This document shows positions 45,626 through 58,789 of a DNA stretch of 64,000 bases, piece by piece (within the stretch, counting starts at the first letter, position 1; each line of letters begins with the position of its first letter). The notes beneath the pieces were generated by a model, which worked only from the letters and a program-made list of their open reading frames with translations, had not been told where the DNA came from and ran no database searches. The position numbers and the translations under genes are program-made. This stretch comes from Arabidopsis thaliana (Eukaryota; Streptophyta; Magnoliopsida; Brassicales; Brassicaceae): contig NC_003071.7 of NCBI RefSeq assembly GCF_000001735.4, positions 507,001 to 571,000 of the forward strand, read 5' to 3'.

Positions 45626-45838
45626 TTTCAGGAAAAAAGTTAAAAGTGAATAGAATGAGCCTCATGGTTTAACTCAGAGACATTGTATTCTATGGTATTC
45701 AACTATTCTACTGAAGAGGAAGGAAGGAGAAGAAGAAGAAGAAAGTAGGGTTTATGAAGAACTCTGGGTTTTGTTGCTTTTTTCCACCAAGTCTATTTCT
45801 TTACCTGTTGTTGTTCTTGTTTGTAAAATAATGATTTA

Positions 45839-45890
45839 TGGGCCTTTGGAAACGGGCTACATAGGCCCAAAAGTTATAATTCTGGGCCCA
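45839..45890 (-). promoter_or_regulatory. Site II cluster upstream of EMB2794
   Basis: TGGGCC (45839-45844), GGCCCA (45864-45869) and palindromic TGGGCCCA (45883-45890) lie 215-265 bp before the ATG. TGGGCY elements bind TCP factors and are enriched in plant genes for organellar and housekeeping proteins. Inferred from sequence only. Confidence 0.6.
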
Positions 45891-46406
45891 GTCTTCTTTT
45901 TCTCATAACATTTTTTAACTCAGGGTTAATTAGATTGGTCGACTAAATTCGTAAATACTTTAAAGTTGATTGGTGGAAATCAGTTACATAATTACTCATG
46001 TTATGGAAAGGGCAAAAACAATAATGCTAAAGTGGTATTACATCATTCATGGTATGCAAGTGCAAAAACAATAATGATAAAAGGTGTTAAAAGCTAAAAT
46101 AAGTTATTTACTGTAAATACTTTTTAATTTGAGGAAAAAGTAATATATCAAAACAGATTAGAAAACAGTAAAACTCAGAAATATGATATGGTGTACTTGT
46201 ACCATTGTTTCTTTTCTTTCTTCTCTAGTGTTACAATTTAAGAAATCACAGTAAGAAAAAATGGCGACTAAAACTCAGTGCCAAGCCAAAGATAAAAGCG
46301 ACTCGTATTATTTGCTCTACGACTTCTTCTCTCCATTTGCATTAAGCAGAGAGAGAGAGAGAGAGGAAAGGAGCAAAAGCTTTTTTCTGTGTTACTCTTT
46401 CTTCTT
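45891..46406. other. Intergenic between EMB2794 and C3H17
   Basis: Distal upstream region of EMB2794 and 3' flank of C3H17. An ATG-led plus-strand ORF at 46261 overlaps the C3H17 coding end and has no independent support. Confidence 0.5.
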
Positions 46407-48899
46407 TTATGACAACATCTCAACGGTCTTCTTCTCAATGTCTTCTTCACCCTCACCTTCACCTCCTTCTGTTGCTTCTTCTTCTCCTTCCTCAGCCGCG
46501 TAAACTACTTCTTCACCTTCTTCGTAAGCGTATTCTCCTCCCTCTTCTTCATATCCTTCTTCGTAATAGTACTCTCCGTTTAGCTCATCGCCTTCATAAG
46601 CTTGCTCGTCTTCATTTCCTTCATACACTTCCTCCCCAACAATTTCTTCTTCCTCCATAACCGTTCCTTCTTCTTCTACTTCAGCTTTGGGTTCAGAGAC
46701 AACCTCGGTTTTCTCTTCGGTTATGAGTTTGATCTCATCTCCAGCTTCCTCTTTCGATATCGTCTCGTCCTTGTTGTTGTTTCTGCTACCACCAGATGCG
46801 GCCGCTTTTTTTCTCTTGAGAATCTCACTGAAAGGCAATGGAGCTGCAAATGAATCCCTTGATCGCTTATGACTATGATGATCCTCTTCAAAGCTTTTCC
46901 TCTTCCCAAGAGATGGCTCTGGCTTACTTTCCTCTCTGCTGCTTTTAGGAGCTGATTTTCTTTCGTCTTCCATTTCTCTTCTTCTCGCCCATGGAGCCCC
47001 GAAACCTCTTTCCTGATTACCACTATGGTTTTCCTCTAACCTACCCTTAATTCTATCTCGGAGTCTACCCTGAGAAGGTAACTCGCTTCTGTCCCTTCCC
47101 CTCTCACTTCTCCTGTCAAAGTGGTGACCCTCTTCGCCATTGCTTCTCTCACGAAGCTTAATTCTACCCTGAAGACGACTACTGCTAATGGAGTTTTCCC
47201 TCGGTGTATCCCTACGAGACTCTCTATATCCTCTGTCCATCGAAGAGTCAGGAGCAGCATAGTCATGGCCTCCTACTGATAATCTCATACCATTGCCTTT
47301 TCTCTGCTTAGCCAAACGATATCTCAGATCCGATTCCAGTATGTTCTCTGATCTCTCATCTTCTGCGTAAACCCTTCTGTCCAAACGATCCTCTCTCTCA
47401 GAAGAAACTCGACGATGGCCCCATCCCCTGTCTTCCCTCCGATCATATGAATCAAAACGTTGTTCACGTAATGCTTCTTTATCACCATCAGCAATTGCAC
47501 TGAAATCAGGGTCATACTCTGAGTTCCCTCTCTCCTGACTTCTACGTCCATATCGATCTTCAACATGATAATACTCAGAATCTCCAGCCTCATTATCCAC
47601 AAGAACATCAAACCCAGGAGACGACTCTCTTAAAACGTCATCTGCATCCTTACCATTGTGGAAACTGTTATTATCATCAGATCCATATTTCTGAAGCAAC
47701 TGAGTAGAATGGCCTCCTTCAGTAAAAGAAGGGAATCCTGGACCCTTTCTCTGCACAACAGGCTCATATCCCACATGGTTTGGAATGTATCCCTCTACAC
47801 TTCTACTATCCCTTAGTCCAGTAGAAGCGACTCTTGGTGCAGCCGATATGTCAGTATGTCCTTTAACCACCTTTGAGAGATTAACATCAGGAAGTTTCTT
47901 CTCCTCAGTGTTATTTTCAATTGGCTTTTTAGAACACTGAGGATCAGTAGCAGGCTTAGCTTCTACAGGATGCTGTTTTTTATACGCAGCAGGATTCGGC
48001 GTGTGCAAGAACGAACACATATCTCCTTTCATACACATGCCTTTTTGAAAGAACAGACATGGAACAGGCTGTTTTGCAACACTAGGATGCTGCGCGGTTG
48101 CATGTATTGGCTGTACAGAAACAGCAGGAGCACCTCCTTGATTTCCCAACAATCCCTCCAAAGGCTGTAAGAAAACAAAACCACAAACATAAGCACACTT
48201 TGATAATACAACTCAAGAAGCTCAAGCAGAGACTATCTATTGAGGAAGAAAGTAAACTCACAGGATGCCGAAATCCACATTTGGGATTCAAACAGTTTCC
48301 ATTCAACCAATAATAGCAATCCCTCGGGTTCATACGCGCATACTCACTGTGGCGATACTCGCATTCAGGTCCCTGTAAGCAAAAAAGGAAGAAACCATAA
48401 GAATCGTTCTTCAGCATAAACATACACATCGAGCAAAAATCATATTCACAGAACATGAAAATCTCCTTTATCAGAACATCCTTATAAAGCTTTGTATATG
48501 TAATTTTCAATCTAGCTAACAAGAAGCCCTAAGAAACAACAATACTTAGAATCACGAGGTTCGAAATCACCAGATCTAAATCTCGCACCAAAATTAAGCA
48601 GATGGAGAAGTGAAGTATGTATAGATAGCTTCGAGGGACACAAAAACACAGAGAAACTTGAAATCGGGTGAAAGAAACTTGAGATCTCAAATCCAAAACC
48701 CTAATTGAAGCAGAAACTGGATAAGATCTAAGCGAAACAATAATCAAAAATCAATTACCTTCTTGCAGGTTAAAGGAGAAGCGAGAAAGTAAACGCAATC
48801 GGTGTTCCACTTCAAAGCATCTTCTTCAGCAGATGAAACAGTCTCTGATTGCTTCTTCTGCTCATGTTGCTGTTGCGGTTGAGTCGCAGGCGCAAACAT
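46407..48899 (-). CDS. C3H17: CCCH zinc-finger protein C3H17
   Basis: Three exons (48899-48759, 48372-48262, 48164-46407) join in phase 0 to 669 aa. Three tandem CCCH fingers occupy the N-terminus: C35-H55 (CVYFLASPLTC...CEYRH), C66-H83 (CYYWLNGNC...CGFRH) and C120-H138 (CLFFQKGMC...CSFLH). The first two are interrupted or bounded by introns. The middle is rich in Arg/Asp/Ser (RDRSE, DRRSERGRDR), as in splicing-associated proteins. The C-terminal about 110 residues are very acidic and Glu/Tyr-rich (EEGEE, YEEGYEEEGGEYAYEEGEE). RNA binding in the nucleus is the likely role from family knowledge. The ATG 36 nt upstream in the same frame is less likely because the conserved protein starts MFAPATQPQQ. 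Confidence 0.95.
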
Positions 48900-49594
48900 T
48901 ATTATTACTTGGAAATTTCTGAATCTCTCTTTCAAGTAGATCGCAAGGTTTCAGATCGAAACCCTAGGAAGATCGAAAATCACCGATTCAGAGAGAGTCC
49001 CGTGGAAGAAGAAGAAGAAGACGAGCCGCCACAAAGAGCGCACCAGAGAGAAACTCGCGACTGTGTGTGTGTGCCCTTTAAAGCTAAGCCTAAAAGTTTT
49101 TTTTTTTGGCTCTTTTTTTTTCTTATGTGATGGGAAATATCAATAGATCAAGTTCGGTTTATTTGTAATCAATCAAATACTGACACGTGGGGATTTATTA
49201 TTGGTTTATTTGTTAGCCATATTGTTTGCCTTGATATTATAACTTCTGATGGAACCAGCGACTTTGGAATGTTGTGAAATAGACAATGATAAGGTGATTT
49301 AAACCGAACTTGAACCAAAATTGTAAACCGATTGGTAGATCTTTTACAATCAAACATTGGTAAGGAAATCTAACCAAAATTAAATCCAAACCAAAATCAA
49401 AACTTTGGTTTTCACTTTGGTAAGGACATCTTGAACCGAGTAATTCGAAGATCTCTCAAAACCAAAATTTGAAGATGTACAAAGCAACTAAAAGATCACA
49501 AGAAATAAGTTTTTCAAAGCTTTTATTATACAAATGATGATAGAAAGATGTGTTCTTGAGAATTAACAACATCACATTCACAATAGGATTGGAT
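48900..49594. other. C3H17 leader/promoter and remorin 3' flank
   Basis: Near C3H17 are GAA/GAG-rich leader sequence and a short GT run. Near 49595 is the presumed remorin 3' UTR. An AACCAAAA / TTTGGT-type repetitive phrase occurs at about 49300-49470. No gene. Confidence 0.5.
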
Positions 49595-51610
49595 TTAAGA
49601 ACAAAAGCTAAAGCAAGAGAACAACAATGAAGGTACTTTGCCTGTTCTTCGGATTTGTTCAGCTTGTTTCTCTGTTTTAGCTGCCTGATGATCCTTCTTT
49701 GCTTCAGCCGCTGCTCGCTTTTCCTCTGCTTTGCGCTCGATTGTAGCGAGTTTCTTCATCAACCGGTCTTGTGCTCGTCCCTTAATCCTCTCAACTTTAA
49801 CCTACAATATCAAGAACTCCACCATCATCATTCATGTTTTTCCAAGTTTGTTCACAATCATGACTTGAACTTACGTAGCTATGTTAGTGTAGTTTACCTC
49901 GGTTTTCTTCATCTCGGCTTCAGATTTCGCCTTCTGATGATTCTCCCATGCTTGAATCTTCATCTCTTCGCGTCTGAACCTGGAGATTACAGAACTCATC
50001 ATAAGCTTAAAGTTTCGAGAATAACTAGAGGACTATGACAAACAATTCAACTTTGGACTACCTAGCCATGTGCTTAGCTTTTTCCGCTTCCTCCCACGCT
50101 GTAGCACGAGCTTCAGAAACACTTTTAGAAGTTTGTAGAGAAGCTTTGGTCTTTAATGATGTGGATGCGTCTTTATCTTCATCCTCCTTGCTAGCCCAAG
50201 CAGCAATGTTAAATTTACCAAGTTGAGTACCCAACACCATTATCTCTCTCCTAGTTTTCATTTGAAGCTCTTTCTCTGACAGTTCCTTGTTACTCATAGG
50301 AGAAGCTGATGCTTGTCTGCCTGGACTTGAAGGTTCAGAAGATATAGGACTTCGTATTGGCGTTGTTGCCCTAATCGGTGTCCCGTTTCTAGAAGGTTCT
50401 TGGCTCGCTATAGGAGTCATTTCAGTTCCCATGTCTCTCATTGACACAGACCTTGCCGTTGAAGGCGGTTGAGCAAACGCAGTTGCGACTGACGAGTCAT
50501 GACGGCTGAGATTAACTGCAAGAAAGCAAGTAAAATTGGCTTTAGAAGATAAATAGAGCATACAAACTGAATAACTCAAAGAGCTAGCTAACACCACCTT
50601 CAGTTGCTGATTCTACAATAGAGTTCTCAACCATAAGAACCGGTTTGACATATGAATCCACGGTAGTGTACGAATCAACTTCCCAGCTACCAAACTTGTT
50701 TCCCATATCCTTTTTCACTTGGCTTACATCTATTCTCTTTGTATCAGGCTCTTCAACCACTCTATGTTCAGCAACTTCAACAATCTTCATAGAAGACTGA
50801 CGACCAAAGCTAGGCCCTTTCTTCGAACCCGGAACCTGAACCTGTCCAGTCTTCGGTCGGTTAGCCGTAGGACTAGCAATCCATTTCTGAGCATCATCCC
50901 ATTTAGATGGAGCTGGTTTAGAGAATGATCTAATAGGCATTCTTTGATTAACTTTTTCCTTCTCAGTCTTTTGAAACTCAAAGACAGATGATGCAGAAAC
51001 ACTCTTGATCTCATTCACATTATCATAATCAGAATACTCTTGAAGACCCAAACTAATCGATCTAGCTATCCCTGAAGTAGAACAATCAGTAATCTCACTC
51101 ACAACATCAACATCTTTGCAATCATCTAATCCACTAGCAACTACAACATTTGAAAACAACAAAAGCAAAGAAAAAAAGATGCAAACTTTAGATTCAAATA
51201 GAGACAAAAGGCGTTATTAAAAAGAGTATTAAGAAATGATTAAGGGGCTCCACCATAAACCCTAGGGTCATCAATTTGATTAGACCCAGATCTCATTGTA
51301 GGAGTTGATTCTTCTTCTTCATTCTTCTTTCTATCAACACCTAGAAGAAGCATACTCCTTAACTTCCCCGGAGAAAATCCGCCGCCGCTACTAGTAACCT
51401 ATTCATCGGAGGAAACAGAGTTTATCAAATCAAAAACAGAGATGATGATGAAGTGATTTGCAAAAGGAAAGTTTGTACTTTGAAGTAAGAAATCAGAAAA
51501 TTGACAAATCTGGCTTTTGATATCCCTAATTTTACGCAAAACCCAGTTTCGGTAAACGTGAAACCGAAGCATTTTCTCACCTGGGTCTTTCCGATTCGTT
51601 CGTAATCCAT
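49595..51610 (-). CDS. Remorin (group 6 type)
   Basis: Six exons (51610-51581, 51398-51254, 51140-50598, 50515-50062, 49979-49898, 49801-49595) join to 486 aa. The N-terminal two thirds are Ser/Pro-rich and disordered. The Remorin_C domain (about 334 to the end) starts near LGTQLGKFNIAAWASKEDED and continues as a long Lys/Glu/Ala coiled coil (AWEEAEKAKHMARFRREEMK, ERKAEEKRAAAEAKK). The tail LLFSCFSFCS is a hydrophobic, Cys-containing membrane anchor, likely S-acylated. Remorins are plasma-membrane nanodomain scaffolds in signalling and plant-microbe interactions. Exon 2 ends at TATG|GTGGAG; this donor is required to keep frame. The gene is divergent from TOM3. Confidence 0.95.
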
Positions 51611-53975
51611 CGAAAGAGAATCTCAAAAATCTTCACTTTTTTCTCGAGAACCAAAAATCCTGAAAAAGAGTGATGCAAAATGTGTAAGAAAATATAATAG
51701 TAGTAGTAGATTGTTGGTGTTATCAGAACTCAGAAGCATTATTTGAAAGGAAGAGTACAGTGAATGATAAGAGAGCTTGGAAGCTTGTGAAAGTACAGAG
51801 ATTGATACACACTGTGTCTTTCTTTCTTTCTTTCTCAAAGCTTCTCTCTTTTCTTTTCTTTTTTTTGGTTTTTTTTTTTTTTGGTCTTAAGCTGACATCA
51901 AAATAAGGGACATTCACAGTGATGGAGCCTTTAAGTTAAGCAACTGTTGTACCATCTGCCAAAAAAAGAAGAAGTTAAGGGACATTCAATAATCTTGATC
52001 TATAGTTCATAAATCTTACATAATTCTTCACATCCAAATTCGTTGTTGATTATAACGCAGGACTTGCTATTTGAATCGAAATTTTACCCAAATAATACTA
52101 TAGTTATATTATTTGGTCAGTTCTCTATATAGACTAGAGTTTGTTGTAATTCTTGACCCCCCAAAAAAGTATTAATTCAAAATATTAAAATCTTAACTTT
52201 TGACCCCCAAAAAAACACATCTTATTTTAGTTAATTACTTAATTTAATTCTGTTTTGCTTTTGCACTTCTTAATTTGTACTTAAATTATTTTACAACAAA
52301 TTAATTTTTTTTGTTGATACCTAAAGTGATAAAAATTCGATATCAAAAATGCAATTTTTTTTGAGAAACTTACTAGATTTTAGGTTATATATATTTTTCA
52401 CTAAACATTATTTCTTGATTAGAACTATAGAAGTATATTACAATTTGGCAACAAAAAAATATATATTAGTGTATTTAGTTATATATGTTATATATGTATA
52501 TATATTCTTTTAATTTTTTAAAATGTCTAATTCATAAATTAACTCATGTTCGTTAAAACTCGTTCATATAATTTGTACTCTAAATTATACTTGATTATAT
52601 AACTCATCTATTAAATGAATTTCATTCATACTGATAAAAAACCAAGCTGAGTTGACTCATCTCATGAGCTAACATATCATTTCGACACCTCTAATTAGGA
52701 CTATAGAAGTATTTTACAATTAGGCACACAAAAAAAAGTATATTATCATTACGAAGAAAAAAAAGTGGTGGCCTGGCCTCCATAGGATGCTCATGCTGTC
52801 TTTGAAGGCCCATAAGTAAGGCCATGCCTATTTGACGGTCAAAGACAAAAATGGTTCCATTTGACCAAGAAGATGATCATATAGTATTATGACAGCTATT
52901 GTACTCCCCAATCCAACACAGCAACACACGAATGCCTAGTCGGTGATTCATCATGAAGATTAATTCCTACATAATTAGTATTATCTTCTAACAATTCTCA
53001 TTTTTCAAAGATTCAAGCCTGCAGCTCCAAAGTGAGAATCACGGATTGTACTTAAATCGAGTGCGAATATAGCTGATGTTTAGAATTTTTGGAAAATTTC
53101 TACGTTTCGTAGATATAATTTTTTGGGATTACTAGCAAAACCCAAACCTCCAAAAATTCTTAATCTCGAATTAATTATATTTTTTTTATCGTCGATTTAT
53201 TATTTATTACAAATTATATAAACTGTTATATAGTCGATTATACTACGAACAATTCCTTCCAACCGTTATTAGATCTACGACAGCCGCCACCACCTTTTCT
53301 TTTTTCATGCTTTTGATGGACATTTTTTCAACAATTTTTTTTGCGTAGAATCCTAACAAGCAGTTATAATTGTACATCGTTGGAAATCTCTTACATACTT
53401 ACTTCCATTAATCTGCAAATCAGCTAATAAATTTCTATCGTCGAAGCTTTTTGTAGGTATACGTTTTTTTATTTCTCTCACTTTAAAAATAAAAACCAAA
53501 AAAATTTTTTATGCAAAAACAAAATGATCTCATATGAGGACTCTTGTATGTTGGGCCTGGCCCTGAAGATATCTATTGTAAGAAAGATCAATTAAAAAAG
53601 TAAAAATTACCATAACTGTCATTCTCTAATCATAATAGCTTACTTTGCTTCACTTGATTAGGCATAATATTTGAATTCTCTTTGTGTGGATCAAGCCAGC
53701 TTTGGTTTGCTCTTTATCCACATGTGCCACGTGGAGCAGCGTGTCAGTCAACTTTCAACAACTACTTGACTCTCCCGACGATAATTACCGGCTATCTCCG
53801 GTTCTCGTTTCCGACGTCGGCCGTTTCTTTTTCATTTTTGTCGTTTTTTTTCCAAATTTTTTTATTTCGGGAAAATAACAAAAAAAGAAAGAAATAAAAA
53901 GAGGTGATTCAAATCCAGAGAGTTCTCATTATGTATATTCAAAATCTGAATCGAGAAGGAATCTGACTCGTGTAG
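51611..53975. other. Bidirectional intergenic region, remorin and TOM3
   Basis: 2.4 kb between divergently transcribed genes. CT-rich leader DNA lies next to the remorin. The middle is AT-rich and holds a W-box group. Short ORFs at about 53680-53900 sit just upstream of TOM3 and probably overlap its promoter or 5' UTR. No separate gene is supported. Confidence 0.5.
52832..52865. promoter_or_regulatory. W-box cluster
   Basis: TTGAC (52832-52836), GTCAA (52838-52842, reverse strand) and TTGAC(C) (52861-52865) occur in 34 bp. The first two are inverted and nearly abutting (TTTGAC-GGTCAAA). WRKY factors bind TTGAC(C/T). The cluster is about 1.2 kb from either flanking gene, so the target is uncertain. 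Confidence 0.4.
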
Positions 53976-55961
53976 ATGAGAATCGGCGGCGTCGAGGTTA
54001 CGAAATTTGCGTCGGAGATGATGTCGTCGTCGTCTTCGTCGGCGGTGGAGATGTTGAATCTCAAAGAAGCTTCGAATTGGTGGTCAGACGTAAACGAATC
54101 TCCGATTTGGCAGGATCGTATCTTCCATGTTCTCGCTGTTCTCTACGGAATCGTTTCCCTCGTTGCTGTGGTACGTTTCGTTTCTGGATTTGATTGATGA
54201 TTCTTCGATGAAATTGGTGTAACATCTTATGTTTGATTTTGGTTTAGATTCAACTTGTGAGAATACAATTGAGAGTTCCTGAATATGGTTGGACGACGCA
54301 AAAGGTCTTTCACTTTCTCAATTTCGTTGTTAATGGAGGTTAGTGTTGCTGCGGATTTTGATTTCGTGTGTTCATGTTGATTGATTGATTGATTTGGCTC
54401 ATCTTGTATCTGGTAGTTCGTGCTGTGGTGTTTGTCTTCAGGCGAAATGTTCAGTTTATGCAACCAGAGGTTTAGGATCATTCACCATCATTGTAATTTT
54501 AATCTTATTGACTTGTTTATTGTGTCAACCTTCTAAATTTGCAGTGTTATCTTTGTAGATTCTGCAACATATCTTGCTTGATATTCCAAGTCTTGCTTTC
54601 TTCACCACCTATGCTCTTCTGGTTCTTTTCTGGGCTGAAATTTATTATCAGGTAGTTTCTAATGAGTATCTATGGGTTTCTTTTTTTGTCAATGCTTCTT
54701 TGGTTTTGATATTTTACTTAACACTCTTTTGATTGGACAGGCGCGTGCAGTATCGACTGATGGACTCAGGCCAAGCTTCTTCACAATTAATGCAGTTGTA
54801 TATGTAGTTCAGGTATTCTTGCAATCTTTAAGAAATTTAAGTTTGGTTTTTGTGGGGTCATGGCATATCTTATTGGATGTATTACTTCCAGATTGCTCTA
54901 TGGTTGGTTTTGTGGTGGAAGCCTGTTCGAGTTATGGTAATCCTATCTAAGATGTTCTTTGCAGGTAATTAGCTTCGATCCTATCGATACACTCTTTCTA
55001 TATAATCCATAGTGCCTGTCTCACCTCTCTTGCGAATTTTATATTTGCAGGTGTTTCATTGTTCGCTGCCCTTGGATTTTTACTTTATGGTGGAAGGTAA
55101 ATCTGTTGCCACTCTAATATGTTGACATTTGACATTACCATAGTTTCTATCACTACCACTAAAACTGTGTTGTCATTTTTGAGGAATTAGATACACAAAA
55201 TTGTGCTCATATTTCTTGCAGTCACAGTCACTTGCATTTTTTCCTGCTTTGATTCCTAGCTAGACTAGATTCTCTTGGTGCTAAAGCTGAGTACCATTAA
55301 AAATGATTATATTCTTGCATTTGTGCTTAATTATGTCTCCTTTTATATTGATCTTATGGCAGGCTTTTCCTAATGTTGCAACGGTTTCCAGTAGAATCTA
55401 AAGGGCGGCGCAAAAAGCTGCAAGAGGTAAACCATCGATTGTACAAATCATAAGTATAGTCAACTATTTATTGCTTCTCGATTGTTTACTTTCACTCTTA
55501 TGTATGGTAGGTTGGTTACGTGACAACCATATGCTTTACGTGTTTCCTCATCAGATGTATCATGGTAAAGACACACATGAACAAATCTTTATGTTGATAT
55601 CTATCAATCCTTACCTTCTTGGTTGGATTATCTTCTCTACAACAGGCTATAGTCAGTTTTGGAATTAAATCTAACCAAAGCTTTTGTCATTTAATATTTG
55701 TTTAGATGTGCTTTGCTGCTTTCGATGAGGGGGCAAACCTTGATGTGTTAGATCACCCCATCCTTAACTTCATATATTACCTGGTAACCTCTCTCTTAGC
55801 TTAATCATAGAATCTGATCATGAACATTAGCTTAATATATGTAACCTGATTTCGTTACTTGATTACAGTTGGTAGAGATATTACCCTCCTCTCTGGTCCT
55901 CTTCATCTTGAGAAAGCTACCACCAAAACGAGGCATTACACAATACCATCAGATTCGCTGA
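53976..55961 (+). CDS. TOM3: TOM3 (tobamovirus multiplication protein 3), multi-pass membrane protein
   Basis: Eleven exons (53976-54170, 54248-54338, 54417-54469, 54559-54651, 54741-54812, 54892-54964, 55051-55096, 55363-55426, 55511-55564, 55706-55783, 55869-55961) join to 303 aa, and every junction closes in phase. About seven hydrophobic segments are visible (for example [20 protein letters not shown] and [16 protein letters not shown]), the architecture of the TOM1/TOM3 family of endomembrane/tonoplast proteins. In Arabidopsis TOM1 and TOM3 are host factors needed for efficient tobamovirus RNA replication; their normal role is less clear. The C-terminus is [11 protein letters not shown]. 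All introns are GT-AG, with a conserved PPVW-independent core. Nothing is broken. Confidence 0.96.
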
Positions 55962-57800
55962 AATGTAAAGGCACGACAACTAATGATCAGATGAAGAAGA
56001 CAAGACTATGGTTGTTTATGCTTTTCTGTAATCAATAGAGAGAAAAGCATAAGATGGAAATGAAATAGATCTAAAGCTGATAAGGCCTTTTGGTTGATGA
56101 TGGGAATGGATTCTACTTGATTTTTGGTAAACGGTAAACTGGGGTTTGTTCCCTTTATATAAAGGTTATGTTGTAAAAAATTTATTATAAAGTACATGTA
56201 AGAATTGTGTAAATTTATGTTGAATCATGTGGTAAAAAAAAAAAAAAGTTTCTTTTTATTGTCTTCAGTCTGAGAATTTAAAAGATGAAAGAATGAGAAG
56301 CAAGTTTTTATACCATGAGTTTTGTGTGTGTGTTTCTGAAAAAAATACAGATGTAGTGAAGTTTGAAGTACCTCATATTTATTGAAATAAAATCAGTTGA
56401 TTTCGTTGGTCTTTTCTAGGAATTCAGGATAGATCACTCTTGAACACATTAAGGCTGCAATGATTGACATTTTAGAGCAAGATGAAAAAGTTGAAAATAC
56501 AGGTTTGAAGTGGATATTTTTAAAAAATGTATTATACGTAATGAATGTATTTTGTTTCCAAAACATATAGTTGAATGATTGAAAATGTTTGAGCTGAACA
56601 TTATTCAACTCATTCCTCTGCAAAATAGTAGATGAAAGGATTGAATAGTTTTCCTTTACAGTTTGTTCATTTTTTCATTATTTTGGTTGAATGAGTTGAA
56701 TCAATTTTTCAACATATTCATTTAAATGGTAAAAAGTGAGATGAATAGTCATTTAACATTTTCAACCTTTTATTTTAATACAACCATTTTCATAATAAAT
56801 TAAATAAAATCGTAATTCAGCTGGAAATTGTTCCTCCACAAAATAAGAGAAGAACGAATGAATAAAAATTATTCATTGTGTCCAAATTATTCATTTTGAT
56901 TTACTAATCCATTTTGAGAACATTTCGACCATATCATTTTGATCATACCAAATCCACAAATCAGCTCTATCCATTGCTGATTTTTAAGAATATGTATTGC
57001 TATTAATCATAGTTGTTTTGAAAATAAGATGGATATCATTTTGTATAAGATATATACGTAAATTCATATTGCTATCAATCATAGTTTAGTGTGTATATTG
57101 ATTAGTTGATTCTTGTAAACTAGATTCTTTATGATTGAAAGCCATATATAAACTCTTAGAAGACCATTAATGATGCATGGCAGAGTTAAACAAAAAACAA
57201 TAATTTTTCTTAAGAAAAACATAGTGTTTTTTATTGCCACAGTTATTAATGTAGTGGTATAGTTTAGTATGGTGGAGATTCAATCACATTTACACTAAAT
57301 AATCCAGATGAGATTGTGAATTTGTGATATAATCAATGATCCAATTTTAAAGATTGGAGATTTCTTCCCTCATGGAATGAATAAGTCCACAAGAGACATA
57401 AGAATATCTTGCCTATAAGAAAGTATATATCACTTACAAACAAAAAAATGAAAGGAAAACAGTTGAATTTATCATATTTTGAGTGCTTCAACCATAATTG
57501 CATTTTGATGATAGATACTGATATAGTCACACGTCTTTGGCACATTGACACCAATAACATCAGGGAGAACGTTAGACCATCTCCAATGGTTAAGAACTAA
57601 TTGATTCTTAACTTTGCATTTAAATTAAAATTTTAAAACATGACATATTATAGTTTTTTTCTTATGAAAACATCTTAGCTAAGAAATAAATCTTATTTTC
57701 TAAGCAGTTTTGATTTATTTTTCAGAGTTTAATTCTAAAATATTAGTTTAAGATATACAACCTAAGATATATCAATGGAAGTAAAAAAGGTAAGTTTGAA
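55962..57800. other. Intergenic, TOM3 3' flank
   Basis: After the TOM3 3' UTR the DNA is AT-rich. The stretch 56570-56960 has recurrent TTGAATGA / TTCAACTCATTC-type phrases in both orientations, suggesting a decayed short element, but clean ends were not found. ATATTGCTATCAATCATAGTT at about 57070 is a near repeat of a segment about 66 bp upstream. CCATCTCCAATGG at about 57570 resembles DNA-transposon ends. Confidence 0.4.
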
Positions 57801-57806
57801 CCGAGC

Positions 57807-57940
57807 AATAACTTTTCTAACCGTTGTGAATTATTTAATTAGAAACTCCCCATAATTAGCAAACGGTAACTTTTCTAACCGTTATGAATTATTATTTATT
57901 TCATTCGAAACTCCCCAAAATTAGCAAACAGTAACTTTTG
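57807..57940 (+). repeat. Tandem repeat, about 60-66 bp unit, two copies plus a fragment
   Basis: Units read TAACTTTTCTAACCGTT ... GAATTATT ... GAAACTCCCCA.AATTAGCAAAC. Unit 1 is 57807-57865, unit 2 is 57866-57931, and a fragment follows. Downstream at about 57995 is a TATATATACACC TATA-like box, then an ATG-poor leader-like stretch. It could be the promoter-proximal part of a degraded DNA transposon. No gene follows that I can recognise. Confidence 0.6.
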
Positions 57941-58789
57941 TAAAATATAATATTTTACCCGAACCTGTAACTTATTCGACCGTTAGAAGTAATCTCTATA
58001 TATACACCTTCGTCTACCATCATTCAGCCATGAAAAATCTTCTTACTTACTCTGAAACTCGTTTCGTTCAAAAGTCCAAACACTCTCTGTTTTTCTTCTT
58101 GTGATATGTTTTCATTCCACAAGCTACTCAAAGACATCACCCTACAAGCCTACAAAGGTAACGTTTTTGTTTACTTTGCTTAAACTACAATGCTTACGAC
58201 ATCTTGCATATGTTCTTACGAAGTTTTAAGAAAAAAGCATTTGAGATATGTATCTGATAGGTCACAAAATACTGATAAGATGGGTAAAGAAGTTAATGAA
58301 ATTAACTCTAAAACTGAGGTTCTGTCTTTTGATGTTTTAGTGAATCTCTCACCGTTCGTTGATTTGATAGAGTACTCTTAGAATTTAGATCATACTCTGT
58401 CTCGTTCTAAGAAATACATTGGTTAAAGATCACTGAAAACGATTTTGTTATAATGTACATAGAATTTTGTTTAACTTGTACCAAAATTTCAGAAATGGAT
58501 TGAAACGGATGATCATTAATCTGATTTTGTCATTTTGCAGCGGTTTATGTTGAACACAAAATCAAATGGAGTGTGTTACTTACGTAAAGGCTTAAAAAGG
58601 GAAAATGATCTGATCCGTCACATTCATATCCTTTAAAAGTGGTAGACGGAGTGATGATAATGGAGTCATGGAGGGAGAATGTTACGGAGCAGAGAAATCT
58701 AAATTTGAAGGTGCTAGACAGGCAATAATGATTTGAGTATAGGGATATGCGCAGAATGCTTGTAAGATGTATGTGTAGGGTGTGATATG

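Noticed and set aside
46261-46503. 80-codon plus-strand ORF at the end of C3H17
   Set aside because: It is antisense to the acidic C-terminus of C3H17; Ser/Pro runs are the complement of its GAA/GAG codons.
57565-57590. DNA-transposon terminus containing CCATCTCCAATGG
   Set aside because: No inverted partner (CCATTGGAGATGG) was found nearby, so no element can be delimited.
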